Positions 7,651 to 15,609 of a stretch of DNA of 64,000 nucleotides are shown piece by piece. The DNA lies in NCBI RefSeq assembly GCF_039524395.1, contig NZ_BAAAGO010000035.1; one strand, 5' to 3'. The stretch comes from Micropruina glycogenica. Lineage in GTDB: Bacteria; Actinomycetota; Actinomycetes; Propionibacteriales; Propionibacteriaceae. The translations under genes were made by a program, and so were the position numbers. The stretch's first letter is position 1, and each line of letters starts with the position of its first letter. The notes below the pieces were generated by a model. It was not told where the DNA came from. It saw only the letters and a program-made list of their open reading frames with translations, and searched no databases.

Positions 7651-8649
7651 GTGGCGGGCAAACGCAGCACCAGCGTCGACGTGGCTCGTCGCGCCGGCGT
7701 CTCGCGGGCCACGGTCAGCTACGTGCTCAACGACCGCACCGACCAGTCGATACCCGAGGCCACCCGCGACCGGGTGCTGGCCGCCGCCCGCGACCTGGGC
7801 TACGTGCCGAACGCGGCCTCGCGGGCGCTGCGGGGCGGAAAGTCACGACTGGTGATGCTGGTGAACGCGGGCACGCCGTGGAGCACCAACATCACCGACA
7901 TCGAAGATCGGTTGACCGCCGACGTGGCCGCGTCGGGCCGCTCGCTCGTGGTGTGGCGCCGCCCCGGTCCCGACGAACTCGGCGTCACATTGGCCAACCT
8001 CGAGCCCTGCGCGCTGCTCACCATGGACGCCCTCAGCCCGGCCGAGCGGCAGGTGCTCGAGGTGGTCGGGGTGCCCCTGGTCGAGGCCGTGGCGGGTCGG
8101 CCCGACGCGTCGCCGCTGATGCAGGCCGAGCGGCTCGTCGCAGCCGGCCACCGGCGGCTCGGCTACCTGACCACCAGCCAACCCGCGTTGCGCCGGTTCG
8201 CCGAGCCGCGCACCGACGGCTTTCTGGACGCCTGCCGCCGGCTGGGGTTGCCGGCGCCGCAGGTCGCCGAGGTGCCCGGCGGGCTGGCCGTGAGCGTGTC
8301 GGCGATCGCCACGCTGCTCGACGGTTGGCTGAGCGGCCCGGAGCCGGTGACGGCTGTGGCCTGCTTCAACGACGTGCACGCCGCCGCCTGCCTGGCCGCG
8401 GCGGCGGACAAAGGCATACGGGTGCCAGAGGTGCTGTCGGTGATCGGACTGGACGACGACGTGCTCGCGCCGCTCACCCGGCCTGCCCTCACCACGGTGC
8501 GGCTCGACCCGCTCGGCTTCGCCGATCACCTGTGGGCCCGCGCCCTGCACCGGCTCGGCGAGGGCGCCGAACCGACTGACTTCGCACCTGCCGTCCGGCT
8601 GGTGGAGCGGGCCAGTGTCGGCCCCGTAGCGTCGAAGGAGACTCGATGA
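7651..8649 (+). CDS. LacI/GalR-family transcriptional regulator
   Basis: This 332-residue protein has an N-terminal LacI helix-turn-helix (SVDVARRAGVSRATVSYVLN) with hinge region PNAASRALRGGKS, followed by a periplasmic-binding-protein-like ligand domain ending in ARALHRLGEGAEP. The GTG start follows a strong AGGAGG. It is first in an operon in which each next gene overlaps by 4 bases: UPF0303 protein, Gfo/Idh/MocA oxidoreductase, TolB-like protein. It probably senses a sugar or polyol derivative handled by the oxidoreductase. Confidence 0.92.
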   Translation: MAGKRSTSVDVARRAGVSRATVSYVLNDRTDQSIPEATRDRVLAAARDLGYVPNAASRALRGGKSRLVMLVNAGTPWSTNITDIEDRLTADVAASGRSLVVWRRPGPDELGVTLANLEPCALLTMDALSPAERQVLEVVGVPLVEAVAGRPDASPLMQAERLVAAGHRRLGYLTTSQPALRRFAEPRTDGFLDACRRLGLPAPQVAEVPGGLAVSVSAIATLLDGWLSGPEPVTAVACFNDVHAAACLAAAADKGIRVPEVLSVIGLDDDVLAPLTRPALTTVRLDPLGFADHLWARALHRLGEGAEPTDFAPAVRLVERASVGPVASKETR

Positions 8650-9134
8650 GCACAGACGTACCCGACCTGACCCGGTTCGGCCCCGACGAGGCCTGGCGGC
8701 TGGGCAGCAGGCTGGTCGAGGCGTGCCGCAGATGCGCCCTGCCGGTGGCGATCGACGTTCGGCTGGGCGCGCAGCAGGTGTTTCACGCCGCTCTGCCCGG
8801 CAGCAGCGCCGACAACGATCGGTGGGCCAGCCGCAAGGGACGCATCGCGTGGCACTTCGGGCTGCCGTCGCTCGAGGTGTGGCGGCGCTACGTGGGCGAC
8901 GACGGTGACCCGATGGCGTTTCTGACGGCGTTCGCGCTGCCGGTCGACAAGTACTTTCCCGCCGGCGGGGCCGTGCCGATCACCGTCGGGGGAGCGGTGG
9001 TCGGCGTGCTGGCGGTCTCGGGCCTCGAATCGTCCGAAGACCACGCGTTGGCAGTGGCGGCCGTGCGCGAACTGGCGAACGACGCCGAACAGAGCAACGA
9101 ATCCGAACCTCGCAACGAAGGAGTGGGCGAATGA
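8646..9134 (+). CDS. UPF0303 / heme-degrading-domain (HbpS-like) protein
   Basis: The 162-residue protein shows the UPF0303 layout: an N-terminal helix, LPVAIDVRLGAQQVFHAALPG, the central NDRWASRKGRIAWHFGLPSL, and a C-terminal glycine-rich FPAGGAVPITVGGAVVGVLA. The family shares the GlcG/HbpS fold and often accompanies sugar-catabolic oxidoreductases; its activity is uncertain. The ATG overlaps the LacI stop (ATGA) after AAGGAG. Its place between regulator and dehydrogenase suggests an accessory role in the same pathway. Confidence 0.8.
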   Translation: MSTDVPDLTRFGPDEAWRLGSRLVEACRRCALPVAIDVRLGAQQVFHAALPGSSADNDRWASRKGRIAWHFGLPSLEVWRRYVGDDGDPMAFLTAFALPVDKYFPAGGAVPITVGGAVVGVLAVSGLESSEDHALAVAAVRELANDAEQSNESEPRNEGVGE

Positions 9135-10282
9135 CCAACCAGACACCACGCACGGGCCGGGTCGGGGTGGGGCTGATCGGCGCCGGCATGATCAGCGACA
9201 CCTACCTCGACAACCTGACCAGCTTTCCCGACGTCGAGGTGCTCATGGTGAGCGACCGCGACGTGCCGCGCGCCCAGGCGCAGGCGCAGAAGCACGGCGT
9301 GCCGGCCTGGGGCGGCGCCGACGACGTGTTGGCCCACCCCGACATCGAACTCGTGGTGAACCTGACCATTCCCGCTGTGCATGCGCAGGTGTCGTCGGCC
9401 GCGATCGCCGCGGGCAAGCACGTGTGGTCTGAGAAGCCGCTCGGCATCACCCGCGAGTCCGCTCGTCAGGTGCTGGACGACGCCGCCCGCGCCGGGCTGC
9501 TGGTGGGCGTGGCGCCCGACACCCTGCTCGGCCCGGGCTTTCAGACCGCTCGCCGGGCGATCGAGCGCGGCGACATCGGCGTGCCGCTGTCGGCGCAGAC
9601 CGTGTTTCAGTACCCCGGGCCCGACCTGTTTCACCCCAACCCCGAGTTCTTGTTCGCCGCCGGCGCGGGGCCGCTGTTCGACATCGGCCCCTACTACCTG
9701 ACCGCGTTGGCGCACCTGTTCGGCTCATACGCCACCGTTGCGGCGGTGGGCGTCAAGGGTCGTGAGACGCGCCGGGTGCAGGCCGGTGACCGGGCGGGCA
9801 CCGAGTTCGTCGTCGAGGCGCCCACCCTGGTGCAGGCCATCGCGTCGTTCACCGGCGGCCAGGTGGCGCAGAACCTGTTCAGTTTCGACTCGCCGATGGC
9901 GCGCATGGGCTATGTCGAGATCACCGGCACCGAGGGCACGCTGCTGGTGCCCGACCCCAACCTGTTCGGCGGTGCGGTGCGGCTCACCCACCCGGTCACC
10001 CTGGCCACGGTGCAGAGCGAGACCGAATGGCTCGACGTGCCCGTGCCCGACGAGACCTACGGCCGCGGCGCGGGCGCGCTCGACCTGGCCCGCTGCATTC
10101 GCGGCGGGGGTGAGCCGATCGCGTCGGGTGAACTGGGCTACCACGTGCTCGACGTGATGGCCTCGATCGAAGAGTCGATCGCGAGCGGGCAGACCGTCCG
10201 GTTGGCCAGCAGCACCGCGCCGGTGCCGCTGCTGCCCGAAGGTTGGGATCCCCACGAGGACACGTTGGGGGCAGGGGCATGA
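9131..10282 (+). CDS. Gfo/Idh/MocA-family oxidoreductase
   Basis: This 383-residue enzyme has an N-terminal NAD(P)-binding Rossmann domain with VGLIGAGMISDTYLDNL and the family signature EKP in WSEKPLGITR. A C-terminal Gfo/Idh-type beta-sheet domain follows (GPLFDIGPYYLTALAHLFG). These enzymes oxidise or reduce sugars, inositols or amino-sugar derivatives; the substrate here is unknown. It starts 4 bases inside the preceding gene, after AAGGAG, and is overlapped by the TolB-like gene, so all four operon products are probably made together. Confidence 0.92.
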   Translation: MTNQTPRTGRVGVGLIGAGMISDTYLDNLTSFPDVEVLMVSDRDVPRAQAQAQKHGVPAWGGADDVLAHPDIELVVNLTIPAVHAQVSSAAIAAGKHVWSEKPLGITRESARQVLDDAARAGLLVGVAPDTLLGPGFQTARRAIERGDIGVPLSAQTVFQYPGPDLFHPNPEFLFAAGAGPLFDIGPYYLTALAHLFGSYATVAAVGVKGRETRRVQAGDRAGTEFVVEAPTLVQAIASFTGGQVAQNLFSFDSPMARMGYVEITGTEGTLLVPDPNLFGGAVRLTHPVTLATVQSETEWLDVPVPDETYGRGAGALDLARCIRGGGEPIASGELGYHVLDVMASIEESIASGQTVRLASSTAPVPLLPEGWDPHEDTLGAGA

Positions 10283-11172
10283 CCATTCGCCAGGGCGCCC
10301 GGCAGTTGGCCACCGGGCAGCGGTCACGGTTGCACGTGCTGCACGTCGATTCGGGTGAGGACGTGGTGATCGCCGAGTCGGGTTCGCTGTTGTTCGAGGC
10401 GCCCAACTGGACCCCCGACGGTGCCTGGCTGCTGGTGAACGGCGACGGCGGACTGTTCCGGGTGGCGCCGTCCGGCGGTGGCCTGGTGCCGGTCGGGCTG
10501 GGCGACGTGCCCGGCATCAACAACGACCACGTGCTCAGCCCTGATGGTTCGTCGGTGTTCGTGTCGGCGTTCGACGGGCACCTGTACGAGGTGGTGCTGG
10601 CCACGGGCGAATCGCGCCGGGTGAGCAACGACCGGGGCGACCACTTCATGCACTTTCTGCATGGAGTGTCGCCCGACGGGCAGACGCTGGCTTACATCGG
10701 GCTGCAGATCGAGCCGGACGGTTCGGTGCTCACCAACGTGTGGACGATTCCCGCCGCCGGCGGCATCGATGTGCAGTTGACCGACGACCGGTACCCCGAC
10801 GACGGCTCCGAGTACAGCCCCGACGGCGCGTGGATCTACTTCAACTCAGAACGCGGATCGTCCACGCCCGGCCACGCGCAACTGTTTCGCATGGCCATCG
10901 ACGGCTCGAACGTGCAACAACTCACCGACGACGAACGGGTGAACTGGTTTCCGCACCCCTCGCCCGACGGCAGCCGCATCGCCTTCGTCAGCTTTCCGCC
11001 GGGCACGCTGGGCCACCCGGCCGATCTGCCCGTGCTGCTGCGGCTGATCGAGGCCGACGGCACTGTGCGCGACCTGATCAGCCTGTTCGGCGGGCAGGGC
11101 ACCATCAACGTGGCCAGTTGGGCCCCGGACGGCCGTCGGTTGGCGTACGTGGACTACCCGATTGAAGGCTGA
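10279..11172 (+). CDS. TolB-like beta-propeller (PD40/WD40-like) protein
   Basis: From the ATG at 10279, which overlaps the preceding stop (ATGA), the product is 297 residues. It is built of repeats of the 'SPDG' type: WTPDGAWLL, SPDGSSVF, SPDGQTLAY, SPDGAWIYF, SPDGSRIAF, APDGRRLAY, giving a six-bladed TolB-like propeller. No signal peptide is visible, so it is probably cytoplasmic. In similar sugar operons such proteins are annotated as biopolymer transporter TolB or oligogalacturonate-lyase-like; no catalytic claim can be made. Confidence 0.8.
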   Translation: MTIRQGARQLATGQRSRLHVLHVDSGEDVVIAESGSLLFEAPNWTPDGAWLLVNGDGGLFRVAPSGGGLVPVGLGDVPGINNDHVLSPDGSSVFVSAFDGHLYEVVLATGESRRVSNDRGDHFMHFLHGVSPDGQTLAYIGLQIEPDGSVLTNVWTIPAAGGIDVQLTDDRYPDDGSEYSPDGAWIYFNSERGSSTPGHAQLFRMAIDGSNVQQLTDDERVNWFPHPSPDGSRIAFVSFPPGTLGHPADLPVLLRLIEADGTVRDLISLFGGQGTINVASWAPDGRRLAYVDYPIEG

Positions 11173-11685
11173 CCTCGGGTTCGGGCACGCCCGCTGGTCG
11201 ATCTTGTCGAGACCCCTGACCAGGGAACCGTTGATCAACGTGCGGGTCGTGGGTTTATCTGTAGGCGCGCCACGCACGGGGGGAAGGCTTCTCTATGGGT
11301 CTGATGTGTCGCTAGGGTGCTGCTTGGTGCGAGTGTTATCAGTAGGACTCGCGAGCAGCCGTGCCTCCTCCCAGGCGTTGGTTAGGGCCCAGCGGTGCGC
11401 TAGGCCCGTGGGGGTTAAGCGGCGTCGTAGTCTCGCCGTTCGGCGTGAGATCTCGTAGGGTCTGGTGTGCCCATTTGCTTTCCTGTGGTGGGGTCGTGTG
11501 GTCTCTGGGATGCGTGCGATAGTCGGCTGATATGTCAACAATTGGCGAAGAGGATTGCTTCAGTTTGGTGAGACCGTTCTTGCCATATGATCTTTGGCGA
11601 GATGGTTGCGAGATCCATAGTTGCAACGCTAGGTTCGGTCGTGAGGATGAATTATCTTCCCCTTTCCTCGCAGTTGGGAGTTGTC
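11173..11685. other. Non-coding left flank of the island, with candidate promoter
   Basis: This 0.5-kb stretch has a family A repeat unit at about 11199-11230 (ctggtcgatcttgtcgagac). The rest is visibly less GC-rich than the preceding operon, with no gene I can support. A possible promoter for the secreted-protein gene is TTTGGT (11564-11569), 16 bases, TATGAT (11586-11591). The ribosome-binding site GGGAG is at 11676-11680. Confidence 0.45.
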
Positions 11686-12057
11686 ATGAAGGTTAAGAAC
11701 TGGATCATTGCATGGGGTGGTGGTCTCATGCTGGCCGCAACGTGTGCAAGTGTTCAGGTTGCGCAGGCCGACAATCTGGCGTCCTGCGACAACGGCAATG
11801 GCTGCCTGTTTGCGGATTCCAACTACTTCACTCTGGTCGGGGAGAAGGCCGGCGGCACTGGGCCGTTCAATGTTCCGTGGAGCCAGAACGACTGGGCGTC
11901 GTCATACGCAAACAAGTCGACGTCCGTGATGACGGTCTATACCGACACGAATAGCGGCGGAACGTGTGGTTCTCGTGGGGCCAAGACCAAGGCCAACTTC
12001 TACTCGCCGTTCCAAGATTCGATCTCGAGCTGGTCGATGCGCGCTGGCGGCTGCTAG
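11686..12057 (+). CDS. Secreted small protein, peptidase-inhibitor I36-like
   Basis: The 123-residue precursor has a clear Sec signal peptide (MKVKNWIIAWGGGLMLAAT, cleavage about AQA-D after residue 28). The mature part of about 95 residues has four Cys (34, 40, 94, 123) and the beta-gamma-crystallin-like pattern of the I36 inhibitor family: CDNGNGCLFADSNYF, then WASSYANKSTSVMTVYTD, and a C-terminal FQDSISSW. The GTG of the ABC ATPase gene follows the stop codon immediately, so secretion and transport/immunity look linked. By organisation it could be a lactococcin-972-like bacteriocin with a dedicated ABC exporter. An inhibitor role is also possible. Confidence 0.7.
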   Translation: MKVKNWIIAWGGGLMLAATCASVQVAQADNLASCDNGNGCLFADSNYFTLVGEKAGGTGPFNVPWSQNDWASSYANKSTSVMTVYTDTNSGGTCGSRGAKTKANFYSPFQDSISSWSMRAGGC

Positions 12058-12738
12058 GTGCCAGGGTTGATCTGCACTGGTCTGAAGCGCCAGTATGTCT
12101 CCTCAGTCGAAACGGTGACTGCATTGGATGACGTGTCATTGACGGTTGCCCGTAGCAGCTTCGTGGCTTTGAGGGGTCGATCCGGTTCGGGGAAGAGCAC
12201 GCTCCTGAACGTGATCGCTGGCCTTGACACACCGAGTTCCGGGTCAGTGCAGATCAACGGGACGCAGGTTTCTGACATGTCAGATGGGGCACGGACCGAG
12301 TTTCGCCTGCGGAATGTCGGCGTCGTCTTTCAGGATAACAATCTCATCCCGGAGTTTACTTTCCGCGAGAATGTTGAGCTTCCTTTGCGGGTTATGGGCT
12401 GGGGCGCGAGCAAGGCCCGGAACGCGGCGATCGAGGCGATGGGGGCCTTAGGGATTGAGGACCTCGCTAACCGCTACCCGCATCAGGCGTCGGCTGGCCA
12501 GCGACAGCGATGCGGATTCGCGCGTGCTGTCGCTGGGGAGCGGTCGGTCATCTTGGCGGACGAACCCACCGGCGCTTTGGACACCGCGACCGCTGCGCAG
12601 CTGTTCGCTGTCGTCGCCGAGTTGTGTGTGAGCCGCGGGATGCTCGCTGTTGTGGCGACCCACGATCCGGCGGTGGGTCAGTTTGCGCATCGGACGGTCA
12701 TGATTACGGATGGCCGGCTGAGTGAGATGGCCTCGTGA
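12058..12738 (+). CDS. ABC transporter ATP-binding protein (MacB/LolD type)
   Basis: The 226-residue ATPase has Walker A GRSGSGKST, Q-loop VVFQDNNLIPEFT, a variant signature SAGQRQR in place of LSGGQ, Walker B VILADEPTGALD and the switch His in ATHDP. The sequence EPTGALDTATAAQL places it with the LolD/MacB family that partners FtsX-like permeases. It starts with GTG directly abutting the stop of the secreted-protein gene. Its own stop overlaps the permease start (GTGA), so the three genes form one translational unit. Confidence 0.92.
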   Translation: MPGLICTGLKRQYVSSVETVTALDDVSLTVARSSFVALRGRSGSGKSTLLNVIAGLDTPSSGSVQINGTQVSDMSDGARTEFRLRNVGVVFQDNNLIPEFTFRENVELPLRVMGWGASKARNAAIEAMGALGIEDLANRYPHQASAGQRQRCGFARAVAGERSVILADEPTGALDTATAAQLFAVVAELCVSRGMLAVVATHDPAVGQFAHRTVMITDGRLSEMAS

Positions 12739-15110
12739 CGATGGTCTTTGCACGACCGCTGGGTTTGGTGAGCGCGCTCATGATGCGCTCGGCTTTGATG
12801 CGCCGCATTGGTGTCGCAATGGCGCTGGTTGCGGCGGCGCTGGTGTTGGCGTCATCTGTTGTGGGCAGCTTGTCGTTGGCGAACAGCCAGGCTGCAGAGC
12901 GGGATCTTGGCGAGTTCGAGTTCGGGGCGCAACTGCCGGTGGCTTTGACCCCAGGTTCCGCGATCCCACGGGTGGATATGACTGCCACGGCGTCCGCGGT
13001 GCTAGTGAGTTCGGGAGATCTGCGAGTGACCGAGCAGCCGCAAACTCGTGCTGCATTCATCGAGACGAACTGGCAGGCTAACCCGCTCCCACTACGCTAT
13101 CAACTGGTGTCTGGCCGCTGGCCAAGATCGGCGGGAGAGGTTGCCACCTCGGCCCCGGTTGGGGCGTCGGTGCATGTACTGGGCGACGTTGCGGTGCAGG
13201 TGGTGGGAGAGGTCGTAGACCGCTATGACCGGCACGGTTTCACCATCGCGGCAGCGCCGGGAACGTGGTCAAGTTGGCATGTCGCCGATTTGTCGACCCG
13301 CTTTCCCAACACGTTGGCGACGGCCACGTATTTGTGGATCGGTGACCGGGACGCGGGCTTGGACGCGCTGGCCCTGGTCGCCGCCAAGCACGGTATGAGT
13401 GCGGCGAGCGCTCGAGGCCAGATGAGCGGATTGCTGCTGGAGCGGGACCAGTATCTGGCCACCGACAAGGCGACTGCCGCCAAACGCTTCCCGTTGGTTT
13501 TGGGGCTTCCGGTTGCCATCGTGCCGCTCCTGGCAGGGGTGATCTGTGGCGGCTTGGCCGCCCGCTGGTCACGCAGGGTCGCGAAACAACTTCAGCAGAT
13601 TGGTGTCCCTGACCGGCTCACCGTCTCCGCCAGGATGCTGGCCACTCTCGCTGCGACCTCCGCAGGCGTCTTGACAGGGTGTGTAGTGGCGGCTGGGGCT
13701 GGCTTAGCTGTGCGGCCAGCCCTTGACGCGGCCGCCAACCAACCGCTGGCGCCATTCGCGATCGGCTGGGGCGACATGATCCTGGTGTTAGCAGGCTCAC
13801 TGGTGGGCACCTCGATCGGCATGCTTTCTTCGGGGCTTGTGAAGGTGGCGAAGGCGGTGCGTTTCGGTGCTAGGCCGCGACGTGTTGCTGCGGGAATCGC
13901 GGCGCTGAGTCTGGTCAGCCAGTTCCCGGGTCCCGATGACGGTATTGCCATGACGGTCACCTATTCATTGTTCGCAATGACTGTGGCGTTGCTGTCCCCT
14001 GACGTGTTGACGTTGCTGATCGAGTCGACAAAACGTCGAGGGATGGCCACACAATTGGGTGCAGCTATGCTGAATCCGCGGCAAGGATTTGTCGCCGCAC
14101 TTCTTGCCCCTTTGACTCTGGTCATCAGTTTGAGCGGCGGCGCTATCGCGATAACCGCCGGATCGTTAGCGGCCGCCAACGCGCAACTCACTGCTTCCAT
14201 TCCCCCAGGTTTTGCAGTGTTAAGAACGCTCGATGCGTCGAAGCCCGTGCCTTCATCTATTCGAAGCCGGTTTGAAGAGGTGACCGGTCTGAGCAATCCG
14301 ATAGTCAGCTGGGGCGCGGGGATCGAAGACCTGCCGCGGGGATTCGATGGGGAGCCTCGCCTGTTCTCAAGTCTGGCAGATATTGAGCGGTGGCTTGGGC
14401 ATCCTCTGACGACGCAACAGGCAACTGCTTTGGAGTCGGGTGCTTTGGGTCTATTCGCACCAGCCGAAGGAAAGGTGGCGATCAGTCCTGTGGAGGGACG
14501 CTGGGTCGACCTGGAGCCAGTGCAAATCGATGCGCCCAAGGAATGGGCCGCCAACTATGGCGGTATCCTTCTTGAACCAGCAGTGAGTCGGCTGCGGTTG
14601 AAGAAGGTCAATGAGGAAATCATCTACTCATCCGTCTCTGCAGACCAACAAATATCTGTGGCGGACGCCGCAGCCAGGTTGGGTATCGAGCCTGGATACA
14701 TTGTCTTCAACAAGTTGCCGGTTCCCTATAGTTTGCCTGACTCATTTCGTTGGGCGCTGGCAGCACTGTGCGTGGTGGCAGCAGGCTTGATGGTCATCTT
14801 GGTCACCGGTCAGGCAAGGGCTATGCGGCCGCAACTTGGAGCGCTCAAGGCGATCGGAGTCCCGCAATCGTGGATCGCTCAGGTCCTCGGATTCCAAGTG
14901 GCACTGGTATGCCTCACAAGTGGCGTGCTAGCAGGGGGAGTTGTTGTGGGGGGCAACCTGATCCTGTGGGCCGCCACCCCAGACGCGCTGGTGCCGAGAC
15001 CTGACCCGCTCTCATTGGTTGTTGTCGCGGCGGTCACTGTAGTCGGGGCATTGGCAGGAATGGGCTCAGGGCTGATGACATTGCGCTCCAGTGAGCGGTC
15101 GGTGTTCTGA
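12735..15110 (+). CDS. FtsX-like ABC transporter permease
   Basis: The 791-residue protein has an N-terminal membrane helix, a large extracytoplasmic domain (about 55-250), a central block of several helices (about 250-480), a second extracytoplasmic domain (about 490-670) and a final set of helices ending in MTLRSSERSVF. This is the duplicated FtsX/MacB-like architecture of exporters or bacteriocin-immunity permeases rather than importers. Third-position A/T is more frequent than in the flanking operons, hinting at transfer. It probably exports, or removes from the membrane, the I36-like secreted protein. Confidence 0.85.
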   Translation: MTMVFARPLGLVSALMMRSALMRRIGVAMALVAAALVLASSVVGSLSLANSQAAERDLGEFEFGAQLPVALTPGSAIPRVDMTATASAVLVSSGDLRVTEQPQTRAAFIETNWQANPLPLRYQLVSGRWPRSAGEVATSAPVGASVHVLGDVAVQVVGEVVDRYDRHGFTIAAAPGTWSSWHVADLSTRFPNTLATATYLWIGDRDAGLDALALVAAKHGMSAASARGQMSGLLLERDQYLATDKATAAKRFPLVLGLPVAIVPLLAGVICGGLAARWSRRVAKQLQQIGVPDRLTVSARMLATLAATSAGVLTGCVVAAGAGLAVRPALDAAANQPLAPFAIGWGDMILVLAGSLVGTSIGMLSSGLVKVAKAVRFGARPRRVAAGIAALSLVSQFPGPDDGIAMTVTYSLFAMTVALLSPDVLTLLIESTKRRGMATQLGAAMLNPRQGFVAALLAPLTLVISLSGGAIAITAGSLAAANAQLTASIPPGFAVLRTLDASKPVPSSIRSRFEEVTGLSNPIVSWGAGIEDLPRGFDGEPRLFSSLADIERWLGHPLTTQQATALESGALGLFAPAEGKVAISPVEGRWVDLEPVQIDAPKEWAANYGGILLEPAVSRLRLKKVNEEIIYSSVSADQQISVADAAARLGIEPGYIVFNKLPVPYSLPDSFRWALAALCVVAAGLMVILVTGQARAMRPQLGALKAIGVPQSWIAQVLGFQVALVCLTSGVLAGGVVVGGNLILWAATPDALVPRPDPLSLVVVAAVTVVGALAGMGSGLMTLRSSERSVF

Positions 15111-15150
15111 ACCAGACGCCCAATCCCTCCAGGGGACTGACCTGCCCTTG

Positions 15151-15197
15151 GGAAGTGCAGCTGGCGCGGTGGCGGGTCTGCCCTAATCAGCACTTCC
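15151..15197. repeat. 8-bp inverted repeat at transposon left edge
   Basis: GGAAGTGC (15151-15158) and GCACTTCC (15190-15197) are perfect inverted arms. They lie between the ABC permease stop and the end of tnpC, the right arm being inside the last tnpC codons. It may act as a terminator for convergent genes or mark the transposon end; neither can be decided by eye. Confidence 0.35.
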
Positions 15198-15609
15198 GCC
15201 CATAGCTCAGACGAGCCTGAGCTTGAGCCAGCGCGCCCCGGAGTGTCGATACTTCGGATTCCAAGGCGCTGATGCGCTGCATCAGTTCTCGTCGCTCTTG
15301 GGTTTGGGCTTCGATTCTGGCTCGTAGAACGGACACGATGCCGGACTGTGACGGCTCTGCCGGCTGGGTGTTTGCCGGTGTTGTGTTGGCGTTGCGGATG
15401 GATCGGATGAGTGGGCCGAGGTCGGGGTGTTGGTGGAGGTAGTGCTGGGAAACGCCCGCTTCGCGTGCCACTGCGGCGACCGTGATCGCGTTCCCTGATC
15501 GGCGGAGTTTCGTGATTGCGGCGCGGGCTGCCTTTTCGGCTGTTTCGGCTTTGCGGCGGCTGGCGGCGATGATGCCGTCGGTGCGGCCAGCGGGGGCAGT
15601 GCTCGTCAC
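15187..15609 (-). CDS. tnpC: Tn554 TnpC-like transposition accessory protein (DUF6262)
   Basis: This 140-residue, highly charged protein has an N-terminal basic helical region (KAETAEKAARAAITKLRRSG), a helix-turn-helix-like VAAVAREAGVSQHYLHQH, and a C-terminal coiled coil (IEAQTQERRELMQRISALES) with heptad spacing. Size, position after tnpB and coiled-coil architecture match the TnpC/DUF6262 proteins of Tn554-type elements, which influence transposition efficiency and orientation. The GTG start overlaps the tnpB stop (GTGA). Confidence 0.8.
   Translation of the reverse strand: MTSTAPAGRTDGIIAASRRKAETAEKAARAAITKLRRSGNAITVAAVAREAGVSQHYLHQHPDLGPLIRSIRNANTTPANTQPAEPSQSGIVSVLRARIEAQTQERRELMQRISALESEVSTLRGALAQAQARLSYGRKC

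Noticed and set aside
11293..11541. Minus-strand frame of 82 residues in the low-GC gap before the secreted-protein gene
   Set aside because: Its arginine-rich helical stretch hints at a protein fragment, but no motif is recognisable, there is no ribosome-binding site and frames on the other strand are equally open.
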